This document shows positions 23,541-35,712 of a DNA stretch of 64,000 nt, piece after piece. The stretch's first letter is position 1, and every line of letters begins with the position of its first letter. The position numbers were made by a program, and so were the translations under genes. The notes below the pieces were generated by a model. That model was not told the DNA's origin. It did not search any database and saw only the letters and a list, made by a program, of their open reading frames with translations. The stretch spans positions 11,456,632 through 11,520,631 of the forward strand of contig NC_087377.1 of NCBI RefSeq assembly GCF_963675165.1. The letters run 5' to 3'. Source of the DNA: Halichondria panicea. Its lineage: Eukaryota > Porifera > Demospongiae > Suberitida > Halichondriidae.

Positions 23541-26500
23541 TCACAGTCCTAATGGTCCATATGCCTGGTTAGTGTTCAGTTCCATCTCCTCTTTGGGTGG
23601 TCCTAATGGTCCATACGCCTGGTTAGTGTTCAGTTCCATTTCCTCTTTGGGTGGTCCTAATGGTCCATACGCCTGGTTACTGTTCAGTTCAACCTCCTCT
23701 TTGTGTGACACCTCCTCATAAACAGGATTAGCTGGTGTAGTGAGTTCTACAATAGGTTCTGTGGAGTACTCTGCCTTCTTACGCGTGGACGAGTACATCA
23801 CTAGGAGTCCAGCGAGAAATCCAAGGATAGTAGACACAATGAAAGTAATAGTAACACCGATGGCAACAGTTACACCAGTTGATAGGGTGGCAGCAGTCGG
23901 AGCTGTGAAGGATTGGCAATAAATAACAATTATAACTATAGAGCACTATCTAAAGCCTGTAGACATGCAGCTGTATATAATATCACAACCAGAGTACTGC
24001 ATGTGCATGCATGTTGTACAAATCCTGTCAAAACGAAAGCCGCTGGTGCTGATGCCTGTGTCAAAGCCACAACATAACATAAAGCTACTAGCTATTGCTA
24101 TAAATACACACAGCACTAGTGATATTGAACATTTTTGCATCGATTTTGCTGCATGCAGGCTAATCTGTAATCACAGGGAAACTTGAAGAGTGGGAAATGT
24201 TCGACTATGATTGATATGCTAAAAATGATGCCAAAAGTACAAAGTCTAAAATTATAATGGCTATTGTATCAGTGCAGTGGATTCTTGAAGCTCTCTTCTC
24301 ACTCTTGCAGCTACCAATAGCAGTGCAGAGCTAACTACTAAGTAGAGTAGCAACAAGTTTTGCTACACACTCTTCTGAAAAGGCTGCAATGGCATTCCAA
24401 GTAAGCAAAACTAGGTCGGTATAAGGCCACTCCAAGTGATAATCTGGTTTCTGATCCACCGCCTGCATCAGATCTCATTATTTCTACTACCCATGCGCAG
24501 AATGCACGTATATGCACACACACACACACACACACACATTACCGTATACCTTGCTTGCGCATGCGCACCAAGGTGTATTATGAACATCAGTCATGGAAAC
24601 CTATAGCAGCAAATAACGCCACTGTTAGTTGCATACTTGTTTCAGATGAGAATACTATAGCTCTAATGAGGGAGGGAGGCCTTTTCATTATTTGATGATG
24701 TCATATCCTTTAATTATTGCTAATTCTTCACGGCTCCGCCTTTTTTACATGGCAGTGATAGTAAAAACGCCCACGTGATTACCAAGAAAATTACTGTTTC
24801 AGCACATTCCATAGCTTATTGTGAAAACTTTTAGTATAGGTTCTTATTTCAAAGAATTTTCCCAAGCTGATAAAATGAGGTTTCCTTTTAATATTTAATT
24901 AATTAAAAATCAATAACTCAGATCATGAACCATGTTACGTTACAAACAAATAACTCGCATCGCATGAATTCATCCTAGCAACCAACCACCACCCCACAAT
25001 GAACAATTGTTAACAAAGTACACAAACAATAATTATTGTACAAGACCCACAAAAACATTTGCAATGTGAAAAATGCTAGGGTTGGCAACACCAAAAAGCG
25101 TAGAAACAAGAAAGCGGGCGAGAGCATAACCTTACAATGTTGTTAAATATTTTGTTGGCAGTTTTTTTTTCATCCTACATATTTCTATATGTACACACAC
25201 ACACACACACACACACAAAGTACTTACCACATGTTCGTAGGACAACAGATGAGTTGGGTCCTCCACCCCCGCACTCGTTAATGGACTGGACATGAAACGA
25301 GTATTGTCTCCCATCACAGATACTGGTGGGAAAGTCATAGGAGGTGACATACCGCCCACTCACAAGGGGGGTGCAGGGGAAATCCCCCCCACAAGGGTCC
25401 ACATACACTCTATAGCCAGTTGCATTAGCCTCCACCGATCCCTGTTGTATAGGACACACTAAAAGACTAATAACGGATGACACAACTACCTCCCAGGTTA
25501 GTCGAATAGTGCGCTCATTGCCATGAGTCACAGTAGTAGCAGTCACAGTAAGAATAGTGCCTGCACATACATAATGTTAAATGTGAGCTATATGTAGCAC
25601 AATATAGCTCCCATACACAAAGAATGCTTCTATCCCACACCCCTCACAAACCAAACCTGACTCTTCAAAGGCGACTAATTAGTTGGAATTGCTCACACTA
25701 CAGCCACTCACTAGGAAGGCAAGAGATGGTGGTGAACAGCATAGGCATGGTGGTGGTAGTAGGGTCCCCTGTCACACTCACTACGACACTGTACTCTGTA
25801 CCTGGAACCAGCTCTGTAAGGGAAACCACACAGTAATGGAAGTCACTATAATTATACTGTACTGTATACAGCGGGAAATTTTTGTGAGGTGCAAGTTTTT
25901 CGAGGGCAGACAGAAGATGCAGAAAAACTCCCACGCACCAGTATTTCACATGCAAAGCTATTTGGTTTGGTGGGTGTGGTTTCCTGGCATTAAAACACGA
26001 ATATTAGAACCCACGTGACAAATTGAGGGCTCAGCCTCAGGAGCCAAATAGCAAAAATTTGCACCTGCGAAAATATCTGTGTACCACTAAAACCCTGTTC
26101 TCAAATGTTTCAGTATGCCTCCAGTCTAGACAGTTAAGTCATACATGATAACATCACTACATGCACTGCATTATATCACTCTTTTGGTTTCTATAATCAT
26201 GTCACCAGCCGAGGGTTTGCACTTTAGTGCTCTAGTTACTGTGTGTTCCCCTATACAACAGTGTACCCTACAGCTGGAAATATGCACTGTGGACTAGGAT
26301 CACAGCAAAGAAGCCTGGAGTCTCAGAGAAGTATATGGCTCCTGCATGGAGTAGGATCCCAGAGTCAGCTAACAGAAACAACACACCAGTCACAATTCTA
26401 GCTTTCCATTGTTTTTGGTACGGGATCAATTCAGTTGTAAATACGTATGGTATCTCGAATAAAGGCCGCGTGTGGTTAGCTACATGTAGCTGCCATGTGC

Positions 26501-28473
26501 AAGTTCGAGCTTCTTAGCTTTTGCTCGCTTTTACACAACAACAATTTAAAGCTTTAACATCGAAATCTGCCACTTTTAAAACTAATAACTTGTTGTGTGG
26601 AGGCTATCCATGCTGTAAACGCAGTGCTATGGCATCCAGGTGAGTAGACTCACATATTACAACAAACAGACTATACTATACCCGCTGGCCGCAGCACGGT
26701 CTCGGGTAACGATAGGTCACTATAATTATATACACTGTGTGACTGCACATGGTAGTCACTAACAAGGCAGTAATGATAGTCACTATAATCATACATTGTG
26801 CAGGGTAACCACACAGTAATGATAGTCACTGTGTGACTGTATATAGTACCTGATAGAGTTATCATCCTCAATGAGCTAGTCAAGGTCTGGTTGGAGCCAG
26901 AAGAAACCGAGACTGTGATCGTGAAAGAAACATTTCCATTGTAGCTCCAGCGTACAATAGCAGAGGAGGTTGTAATAGTGTCCACTGTTAGACCCCCAAG
27001 AATGACTGCAGGAAGAGAGCAGGTGTTAGGTACTAGCCCCTATAGAGCAGGTGTTAGGTACTACATGTAGACACTAGAGCAGGTGTTAGGTACTACATGT
27101 AGACCCTAGAGCAGGTGTTAGGTACTAGCCCCTATAGAGCAGGTGTTAGGTATTAGACCCTAGAGCAGGTGTTAGGTACGAGCCCCTATAGAGCAGGTGT
27201 TAGGTACTATACCCTATAGAGCAGGTGTTAGGTACTAGCCCCTAGAGGAGGTTCAGGTGGTATCAATGTTATGCTGAGACGACTTCCTTCAAAGGTTCAA
27301 AGGGGCCCAGCTGTAGACTGTTCAGTGTCTGCTAAAGCTTCCTCCACACCTGCCAACACACACAGAAGCTTTTTACAGTTTCAGTTTCCAAAGACACTGT
27401 GATACCGGTACACTATGACAGCACAATAACCTATTGCATTCGGTATCATGACTAACACAAGGCCTCAAAGATCTACCACTAAATATTGTCACATATAATA
27501 AGCATCAGATGCTAACCATGCATACGATTTATTTTTAAGTGAGCACTCCATTTGAACTACCGTATAGCGTGTAATTTTCGTGGGGCAAAATATTCGTGGT
27601 TTTCGTGGTTGGAGGTCTGACCACGAATATTTTACCCACAAATGAAGCGACCTTGCCTACCTTTACCTGCAGTGCAAGCAGCAACCACGAAAATATTACC
27701 CACGAAATGTCTCAATATTGCTGAACCACGAATATTTGTCCCTCGAAAATTACCCGCTATACGGTATAGTAACACGAACACATACCCCTCCCCACACACA
27801 CACAGACTCACGGATTGGGGGGGCAAGGGTACCACAGGATGGGTTTAGGGATTGTGAGAGACTAAGTATTCCAAATGCAATAGTGCAAGTGTACGAGGGC
27901 AAACAATTGGCTGCTGGGTTGCTGATGGTCTCAGTAGCAACAATGCTGACTTCGTACAAGGATGGTGATGATGTTCGGACTTGTGTGCTAGAGCCAGTCA
28001 GAGAGACATCTTGTGAGGGGGCAGGCCACCCACTAGCCTCACACGTCACACTACCATCACCATTAACCAGCTCACTATAGGTCAGATTGATGACAGCAAC
28101 TGCATTGAGTACATGGTGAAAGTTTACATAGTGAGAATATACATGGTAACAGTTTGTATAGTGAACATTTACAGTTTACATGGCGACTTACAGTTCACAA
28201 AGAGCATGTAGTCAGCGGTCACAGTTCCTGCTATATTGGAGACCCACACTTGATAGGCTCCCCTATCCTCTGCCACCACATTAGCAATGGTGAGTGATCC
28301 AGCAGAGTCTATACTGTATCTACCACCCAGGTTGAGAGGGTTAGAGTCTTTGAGCCAGCTTATGGTAGGGATGGGCAGACCAGGCTCAGACAAACGCAGT
28401 GTCAGTGTAGCAGATGCATCTTGGTTGACAGTAGTAGTCTTGTCAAGAATAGAATCAATGGTAGGCAGGCCTG

Positions 28474-28504
<31 letters not shown>

Positions 28505-29071
28505 ACAGTTGGTAATAGCACACGCTCAATTAGAGACAAGGGACCGAGGCTAATAGGTTCCTATATATATATAGACACAGAATCTTTCCCATACATCCAT
28601 CTCATGAATATCATATAACAGTGTGACCAGGCAGTTCTGAGACAAGGTTTATTAGGGTATGGCAACAATATAGGATAATTATGTCTAATATGTACCACAG
28701 GCACGACCATGCATCAAAGCCCATGCATGCACACTCACTGGCTATCTGTACTTGGAAGCTGCACTCTACCACGTCACTGCCCGCATCTACCTGGACCTGA
28801 CAACGATAATTGGGTACAATGTCAGAGCCCACATTTCGGAAACAGAGTCTGCGTTCGCTGATTATACAGTCGCACTCGGGTGGTTCTTGGCCAGCATTAA
28901 TTGCAGAGAAGGTACCGTCCAATTCTATATTCCAACGAGCGCTCCTGAAACCAAGGGTACAGTTGACACAACCCCCCCCCCCCTCCCAGAGCAAACACTG
29001 CATTACTGGGGGCTTGTCTGAGCACTGCAGTGTGTGCATGTGCATGTGGATGTGTGTGGTTGTGTGTGTGT

Positions 29072-29105
<34 letters not shown>

Positions 29106-29206
29106 ATGGGTGTTCATGACTTACATGAACAGTCACGAGTCACAGTTTGAGCACTAGCTCCCGACAAAAGGGTAAATAGTAGTAGGAAGCAGTCATATCC
29201 ACACAT
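23541..29206 (-). CDS. Receptor with three Ig-like and two FN3 units, TM, and triplicated tyrosine motif tail (gene 4)
   Basis: Exons: 29206-29125 (signal peptide MCGYDCFLLLFTLLSGASA), 29024-28739 (cysteine-rich Ig-like), 28470-28192 (I-set Ig: PTISWLKDSNPL, AEDRGAYQVWVSN), 28099-27812 (Ig: GSVTCEASGWPAPSQ), 27005-26850 and 25813-25712 (one FN3 split by an intron), 25560-25228 (FN3: IRLTWEVV, GYRVYVDPCGGD, YSFHVQSINECGG), 23902-23541 (TM: ITFIVSTILGFLAGLLVMY, then the tail). All junctions are phase 1. The tail holds AEYS, PVYEEVSH and three copies of a 17-residue unit ending NQAYGPLG. It is homologous to the tails of the 15.5- and 19.4-kb receptors although the ectodomain is unrelated. In the first Ig exon the frame changes across a run of 12 Cs (28972-28983). 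Confidence 0.8.
24000..24420. repeat. Dispersed repeat, copy also at 61340-61760
   Basis: About 400 bp shared with 61340-61760, including CTTCTCACTCTTGCAGCTACC and AAAAGGCTGCAATGGCATTC. It lies in the last intron of the minus-strand receptor and is followed by a truncated copy of the 2027-2301 MITE and a CA repeat (24513-24538). Confidence 0.75.
25918..26085. repeat. Dispersed palindromic repeat, relative of 680-835
   Basis: Shares GGTGGGTGTGGTTTCCTGG and AGCCAAATAGCAAAAAT with the copy near base 700. It lies in an intron of the minus-strand receptor. Confidence 0.6.
27015..27246. repeat. Intronic minisatellite, about 8 copies
   Basis: A head-to-tail unit of about 25-33 bp built around GAGCAGGTGTTAGGTACTA, with variants CCCCTATA and CATGTAGAC between. 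It starts only about 10 bp upstream of the acceptor of the FN3 exon at 27005 (transcript orientation). Confidence 0.85.
27560..27764. repeat. MITE, CCGTATAGCG family, in an intron
   Basis: TA-flanked, with inverted ends CCGTATAGCGTGTAATTTTC and ATTACCCGCTATACGG. It lies between the third Ig exon and the first FN3 exon of the minus-strand receptor. Confidence 0.85.
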
Positions 29207-29566
29207 CTCTTGACTGTATGTAGCTATGTAGCTAGAAGCTTGTGTATAATTATGATCTGATCAATATAGCGGCCGTAGCGTGGGGGACTCAGTACCAGTA
29301 TTGACAGCTAGGATCAGAAAGTCTCCCTCAATACACACCACACATTTTTCTGTTGGCTCTAATAAACGTACCTACCTATAGTGGATCTAGTAGCTTTGTG
29401 CAGTAACTGACTCTTGTAATAGTCAATAACAATTAGTAAGGCATATGAATTAGATCATGTTTGCCATAAATACTGCAATCTGATTGGCTAAAGGTAGTGT
29501 TCTATCCAACTTAGAAAATCATGTACCGTATTACTAGAATGTTTCTAGTAAATATGAAGTGAAGTA

Positions 29567-29849
29567 CAGTAGAACCTCAATTATCCGGAATCTCAATTAT
29601 CCGGCTTGGCAGTTTTTTTTTATTAGATCAGAAAATGGGCGTGTCCCTAAAATGCGCATGCGCGTTACAGCTGTTACCATGGAGACATACCTGCTTATCT
29701 TATGCGCATGCGCAGACAACCATATGGCACTGCTGTTTATCAATAGAGTGGGTGGATAAAGGCGTGGTTTATCTATTCAATTATCCGGCATATTCACTTA
29801 TCCGGCCTGCTTCTGGAACCAAGGTGTCCGGATAATCGAGGTTCTACTG
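29567..29849. mobile_element. pogo/Tigger-like MITE
   Basis: The ends CAGTAGAACCTCAATTATCC and GGATAATCGAGGTTCTACTG are inverted repeats flanked by TA (29565-29566, 29850-29851). CAGTAGAACCTC..ATTATCCGG ends are typical of pogo-group elements. 283 bp, no coding capacity; internal extra copies of TTATCCGG. Confidence 0.85.
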
Positions 29850-30014
29850 TAATAGTGACCACCACATGTACATAGCTATACCACACATGGACATAATTAT
29901 CACATCTATAAATGTACCTTATAATATCACACACATCTTTGTAAATGATCAGTACACCTAATCTACACAACATCATCATACCTTTATCCCATACCTCACT
30001 ACACCCTCAATCAC

Positions 30015-30453
30015 CAGAGGAGGTTGGCCACGCGTCATCAATCATGTGACATTCCTAAGGTCTCTGCTCACGTTACCATAGATACCGAATAACTGTAATA
30101 AAAAAGTTATGGATACTCTTGCTTTGCTGGCTTGTAACACCGGACTAGCTGTGTCTGTTGTCTGGGTGGACCAAGATTAGCTAGACTATAGGGTAGAGTA
30201 TAGTTTAGCAGTGCTGTATGCAGCTTGCATTGTACTGGCTGTCAAGAATCTAGTAAACACTGTATGCACTGATAACTCGTCAGAATAGAGGGGATCGGGT
30301 TGGTTAATGAAAGTTTTATATCAAAAGAAGCCAGAGAGGCACATAAAGTTTGCCCGTGCAACATCAGCTAGAAGTTTACATAGAACTCATTGTCAATTTT
30401 TGTGCCAGCTCAGCAAAAAAAGTGTTGCACGTGATCGTGTCCAACCTCCTCTG
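30015..30453. mobile_element. CAGAGGAGG-family element, 9-bp duplication, with empty-site paralog
   Basis: The ends are CAGAGGAGGTTGGCCACGCG and CCAACCTCCTCTG. The perfect 9-bp duplication CTCAATCAC is at 30006-30014 and 30454-30462. The paralogous locus near 33488-33500 carries a single CTCAATCAC with no insert, which is direct evidence of transposition. Same family as 47592-48780. Confidence 0.92.
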
Positions 30454-30507
30454 CTCAATCACATAGCATATCTACACACATCTCACACTCTCACACATCT
30501 CACACCC

Positions 30508-30670
30508 TCACCCCCTATTCTTCTCTTTCCCAGCTTGTGATAGTGTGAGTCCATACACCCTCCCCTCCTCATTTTGCAGGTCAGTCATCTGCTGGTCTGT
30601 GTGAGTCGGGTCATCATGGACACGATGCACCACCTCAAATATAGCCGGTCCAGGATCAATACAAGAGGAG
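30508..30670 (-). pseudogene. Coding-like exon of an unidentified gene, copy 1
   Basis: After a CTTCCTCAG acceptor the frame reads CIDPGPAIFEVVHRVHDDP, then HTDQQMTDLQNEEGRVYGL. A second copy at about 33529-33680 differs by few residues (VVHHIHDDP), mostly conservatively, so the frame was under selection. Family not recognised. Probably belongs with the minus-strand exons at 32911-36214. Confidence 0.5.
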
Positions 30671-31084
30671 CTGAGGAAGGGGGAGGATGAACAATAGTGA
30701 AATAATGCATCTAATTTGCTTATTAAACACATGCAATCATCAAAGCATATTACATAAAACACTGTCAAAATCTTTCAGACAGCTGTTCAGGTAGTAACAC
30801 AGTGGAAGGAGCTTTAAGCGCTCAATATACAACAATATTGATTGATTGCCAAGCAGCAGCTCACAAGGTTAGAGAAAGAGCCGGATAGAGAAACTTGAGT
30901 GCTGTACAAGTGAAGTACAAGATGGAGATAAGACAAGGAATGTAGCGGTCACCCACAACATGGTGATCTGTTGATACACTTCACACTATATAATTATAGC
31001 TAATAACAGGATTGCAAAATGAGCCATGAGTGGTGCTTTTTGAAATCAATCAATTAACATGTACATAAATTAGAAAGTCAGTGT

Positions 31085-31440
31085 GTTATTGGTTGCCCAA
31101 GGCTTTTGATAACCTGTACAATACAAGACAGATAATGGCAGAGGGCAGCAGTTGAATTGAGACAGTCATAGAGAGTAGTTGTCAGACTTGTAAAAGCTCT
31201 TAAAATCGCTGCCACTCCTCGATTCAAAGAAGGACTGCCAAGATTTCTATGTTCATCAGCTGTTCTATGCTAATCCACAAGTTGTGGCACAACAGACACT
31301 GCAGTACAAGGATCTAAAGGCTGGCTTGATAGATCTGTGTACTAATAGCATTCCTGAAATACAGAAGCTGTAGCCCAGAGTCGTCAGTCTCTTTTCTCCC
31401 GCCTCCGTCCAATCAGAGAAAAGGGAGTGGCTTTCGAGTC
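31085..31440. repeat. Truncated copy of the 14716-15484 MITE
   Basis: Shares GGCAGCAGTTGAATTGAGA and, at its right end, CCAATCAGAGAAAAGGGAGT followed by a TTTCGAGTCTA terminus. The left terminal repeat is missing. Confidence 0.75.
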
Positions 31441-31497
31441 TACATGGAATCACTCCAACAGTAGTCGTCTCGTGTAAGGTCTCATCCAACTTAGAAA

Positions 31498-31667
31498 ATC
31501 GTGTACTTACTTAGATCATGTTTGGCATAAATACTGCAATCTGATTGGCTAAAGGAAGTGTTCTATCCAACTTAGAAAATCATGTTCTTACTTAGATCAT
31601 GTTTGGCATAAATACTGCAATCTGATTGGCTAAAGGTAGTGTTCTATCCAACTTAGAAAATCATGTA
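31498..31667. repeat. Tandem duplication of an 85-bp unit
   Basis: Two head-to-tail copies containing ATACTGCAATCTGATTGGCT and GTTCTATCCAACTTAGAAAA. A third diverged copy is at about 29455-29535. Confidence 0.8.
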
Positions 31668-31821
31668 CCGTATTACTAGAATATTTTGCTGGTGAAAAAC
31701 CTTTGAATGAGCCAAATCAGTAGAAAATTTGACCCTTTGCAATCTAACTATTGACTTTATTGTGATCAACCCTCGCAAGTTAGCAAATGTTTGATGCTCG
31801 CAAAACATTCTAGTAATACGG
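31668..31821. repeat. MITE with CCGTATTACTAGAAT ends, TA duplication
   Basis: CCGTATTACTAGAATATTTT at left and AACATTCTAGTAATACGG at right are inverted and TA-flanked, with a 154-bp body. A relic of the same end is at 29526-29550. Confidence 0.8.
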
Positions 31822-31869
31822 TACTTACTTAGAAAATCATGTACTTCACTTAGAAACTCATGTAGCAAA

Positions 31870-32900
31870 GATTAGATAAGAATTTAAATCTGATTGGCTA
31901 GATACTCATGGTTGCTATGATCTAAAATGTTTAGACACTGTTTAGGAAGTTTCCACATGATTTAGAAGCCCTCAGGGCTAGTAGAACCCTCACGTATCAT
32001 TTACTTTCGGTCACCACTTACCACACATGACTTTCCAATCAATCCAGTCACCAAAATTAATTGTAGATAAAAAAGGACAGGGATTGGAACGAAAATGTTT
32101 GCGTGAAACACTCCACGTTATAGAGAGTGACTAAACTATAGAAGGATGATATTTATAGTCAGCATGCTCATTACCTGTCTTGACTGCAGAGAAGTATGAT
32201 CACTGTTCAATGCGGATTATGCTAGAATCTAGCTCTAAATGGTCGACTAAGCAACTCAACCACTATTACTAACTAATTAACAAATAAATACTATATACAA
32301 GATGGAATAGCCCCTAATATGAAGTCGTAGGAGGTCAAGGCCCGTGGTATATTTAAAAGTGTACTGAAGGACTACATGTATACAACAACGTTTATGTAAT
32401 AGTTGTGACACATACATAGTTGTGACACATGCACGAGTGCGCCCGAGGGCAAAGGCACTACTGAGCCAATATATCCCATGTGGGCACAGTGAGCTGTGTA
32501 ACAACTGATTTATTGCATTCCTTTCCGTGTACACATCACTCCTTTTATAGGACAACTAGTTTGCAACTACTTGTGGTCGGCTGTGGAATGCACCAGCCGT
32601 ATGACAAACGTTTTCTGCCTATAATTATACCACTGAATACTGCAACAGTGTTACACTATAAAAGGGACCGTTTCAGGTTACTGGGTGGAGCGTTACTGTG
32701 CCAGTATCTAGATAGTGGCACAGTTCACCATCTGAACTGTGCCATATGGCAGATATTGGCACAGTGATCTCAGAGCAACAAGTAATAGTTGTGACATATG
32801 GACGAGTGCCATATGGGATATATTGGCTCAGTAGTGACTTAGGCCCGAGGGCCGAGGGCCGCAGGCCCCGAATTATAAAACAACTGGAGAGCTACTTTCT
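31870..32900. other. Repeat-scrap region, no gene seen
   Basis: About 32085-32300 matches the interior of the 36682-37436 element family (GCTAGAATCTAGCTC, TGGTCGACTAAGCA). Words such as CATATGGGATATATTGGCTC recur around 32400-32830. No supported exon. Confidence 0.5.
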
Positions 32901-32910
32901 ACCGTCTCAC

Positions 32911-33038
32911 CAATTTGAGCAGTGTCTCCAGGAGGTTGAGGTGTTGAGGATAGTATCTGTGTTGTAGTGTCTCAGCACAGAGGGGGAGGAGGGAGGACAC
33001 TCGGTCACCACACCCACTCACACTGTGACTCTGGCTCT
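32911..33038 (-). pseudogene. Helical-repeat-like exon of an unidentified gene, copy 1
   Basis: Good acceptor (CTGCTTAG) and donor (GTGAGAC). It encodes SSLLPLCAETLQHRYYPQHL and LNLLETLLKLV, an amphipathic leucine-rich helical pattern of HEAT/ARM type. A close copy is at 35166-35250. Confidence 0.5.
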
Positions 33039-33163
33039 CTAAGCAGGAGAAGGGAATTGAAGGGAGAGTACAATTAAGATTGATAAAAACCGCCATTACA
33101 TGTATATACTCCTCAATTTACATCACACAGCACATCAACACTTGGACTCACAGTACTAGTGTA

Positions 33164-33348
33164 CCGTATAGTGGGTAATTATATTTCGTGGGGTAAAAAA
33201 TTCGTTCAACTCGAGAAACGGTGGTTTTCGTAAGTAAAAATTTCGTTTAGTCTCGTTGCCTGCACTGTATTCCTACGTTTTGGTAAGCCACGCCTACATT
33301 AAAATTTCGTGGAGGTCAGCTTGCCCACAAAAATTACCCGCTATACGG
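33164..33348. repeat. MITE, CCGTATAGCG family
   Basis: TA-flanked inverted ends (CCGTATAGTGGGTAATTATA and AATTACCCGCTATACGG). Confidence 0.8.
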
Positions 33349-33356
33349 TATTACAA

Positions 33357-33975
33357 TAGTGACTATCACATAGCTATACCACACATGGACATAATTATCA
33401 CATCTATAAAAGTACCATTATCACACACATCTTTGTACATGATCAGTACACCTAATCTACACAACATCAACATACCTTTATCCCCCATACCCTCAATCAC
33501 ATCGCATCTCCACACACATCTCACACCCTCACCCCCTATTCTTCTCTCTCCCAGCTTGTGATAGTGTGAGTCCATACACCCTCCCCTCTTCATTTTGCAG
33601 GTCAGTCATCTGCTGGTCTGTGTGAGTAGGGTCGTCATGGATATGATGCACCACCTCAAATATAGCCGGTCCAGGATCAATACCAGAGGAGCTGAGGAAG
33701 GGGGAGGATGAACAATAGTGAAATAATGCATCTATTAAACACAATCATCAAAGCGTATTACATAAAACACTTTCAAAATCTTTCAGACAGCTGTTCAGGT
33801 AGTAACACAGTGGAAGGAGCTTTAAGCGCTCAATATACAACAATATTGATTGATTGCCAAGCAGCAGCTCACAAGGTTAGAGAAAGAGCCGGATAGAGAA
33901 ACTTTGAGTGCTGTACAAGTGGAGTACAAGATGGAGATAAGACAAGGAATGTAGTGGTCACCCACAACTTGGTGA
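33357..33975. repeat. Segmental duplication, partner 29855-30975
   Basis: Lacks the 30015-30453 insertion and so shows the pre-insertion state at 33488-33500. It includes the second copy of the IDPGPAIFEVVH exon on the minus strand (about 33680-33529). Confidence 0.85.
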
Positions 33976-34993
33976 TCTGTTACAGAACACAAAGGATTCA
34001 GAAGGAGATACACTTCATATTAGCTAAACTGTAACATGATTGCAAAATAAAATCAACCAGTTAGGTCCCATAATACAGTGCAGCTAGTATCTTCAAAGGT
34101 TTCTTAATGAGGCTTTCATACTAGCTTGTAGTGTTGTTTACACATGGTCAGCTAGTGAACAAATTAGTTCTCCACACACAATGAATGAGCTGAGCAAACA
34201 ATACAATCTTAACAGTTACACGTCAAATTATCAGCACAGCCTATAGTCTAGCTAGCTGTACAGTGTCTCACCATGGGCCTTGGTGACGCTGGTGAGAGCA
34301 GCAGCTGCCCTTTGTCTAACTAGGGTATGCTGTGCCCAAAGTTGGCAAAGAACAGTGTGGACAGTTCATCTAGCCACGATCTGAGGAGACCAGCAGTCAC
34401 TCAGTTATAAGTCACTAACAAAGCTCCAAATCATCAATGCAATGTAATTATAGTGTAGTGATATCGTACAGATAAAGGAAGTGAGAGCACAGTGCCATAC
34501 ACTTGATTGAATAGAAGTTGATGGATAGCTTTTTGAAAAAATGTATTGTCACTAATCAATTTAAATCGCAATTGTACTAAAATTAGTTACAGAGCATCCC
34601 AGGAAGTTACCACAGCCGACTAAACGAGGGGGCGGGATATGAACTGATTTAAGTTGTTGGCCTAAGTCATAATTATTATTTATACAAGCCTAAGTCATGT
34701 AGCTACGTATATAGTCAAAGACTGACATTGGATCGTGTTGTTCTATTCTCCCTCTGAGGATCATTCTCCTTAGCAGCTGACAGAGTGAGGTGAGACAGTC
34801 CACTCCAGAAGACTGCACCAGGGCATTGTCACTGCTCTTGAAGGGGGGGGGTACATGTAATTAAGTGGAGTATGTCAGCTTTTGATGAAATTTAGGTGAT
34901 CTAGCTGGCTAAGAAATTTCAACCCACGCTATCGATAGTACAATATACATCACTAAATTAACTTTATAGACTTAAGAGAGTATATAGGGTCAC

Positions 34994-35092
34994 CAGAGGA
35001 CGCCCGACATACGTGCGCCTGGACATTATCACGCAATGGCATCAATGCACTGAACTTACAGTGATTTGTGCATGCATGTCGGACCTCCTCTG
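34994..35092. repeat. Short CAGAGGA..CCTCTG element, degraded
   Basis: The ends CAGAGGACGCCCGACAT and ATGTCGGACCTCCTCTG resemble the CAGAGGAGG family. The flanks (GGGTCAC, GGGTCAT) are only an approximate duplication. Confidence 0.5.
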
Positions 35093-35603
35093 GGGTCATA
35101 CTGAATGACAAAATAAGTATATCACAAAACATAATTCAACAACTTTTATATCTTTCTCATCTCACCAGTTTGAGCAGTGTTTCCAAGAGGTTGATGTGTT
35201 GTAGTGTCTCAGCACAGAGGGGGAGAAGGGAGGACACTTGGTCAACACACCTACAAGTAGTAGAATGAAACTGGAGGGGGTGCATGTACAAGATTAGATT
35301 TGGTTAAAATTGCTATTACGTAAACTCTGCAGTGCCTTGATTTACATCACACAAAACATTCACAAGCTCACCTACGTATAATATAAGAAATCTCTTGTGT
35401 ACACTGGCATATCTACCACAACATCACAAAAGCATGTATGTACCCTTATCACAAACACTTATGTACATAATATAATAAGCTAGCATACCTTTATCCCATA
35501 CCCTACTACACCATAAAGTTCCACACATTGTCATGGAGACACTACAACAGTATGCTCACCAGTCGTCTCACGTACGGTTTCAGACAATCCAGTATGTGTG
35601 CGT

Positions 35604-35712
<109 letters not shown>

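Larger units (their letters stand above)
29855..30975. repeat. Segmental duplication, partner 33357-33975
   Basis: Shares CTATACCACACATGGACATA, GATCAGTACACCTAATCTAC and a coding-like block with 33357-33975. The main difference is the 439-bp element at 30015-30453, absent from the partner. Confidence 0.85.

Noticed and set aside
25624-26018. Plus-strand frames of 70-111 codons
   Set aside because: They are antisense to the FN3 exon at 25712-25813 and its flanks, with no domain or splice support.
28611-29157. Thr/His-rich frames near the signal exon of the minus-strand receptor
   Set aside because: They arise from the TG repeat at 29052-29104 in the first intron and are not part of the spliced protein.
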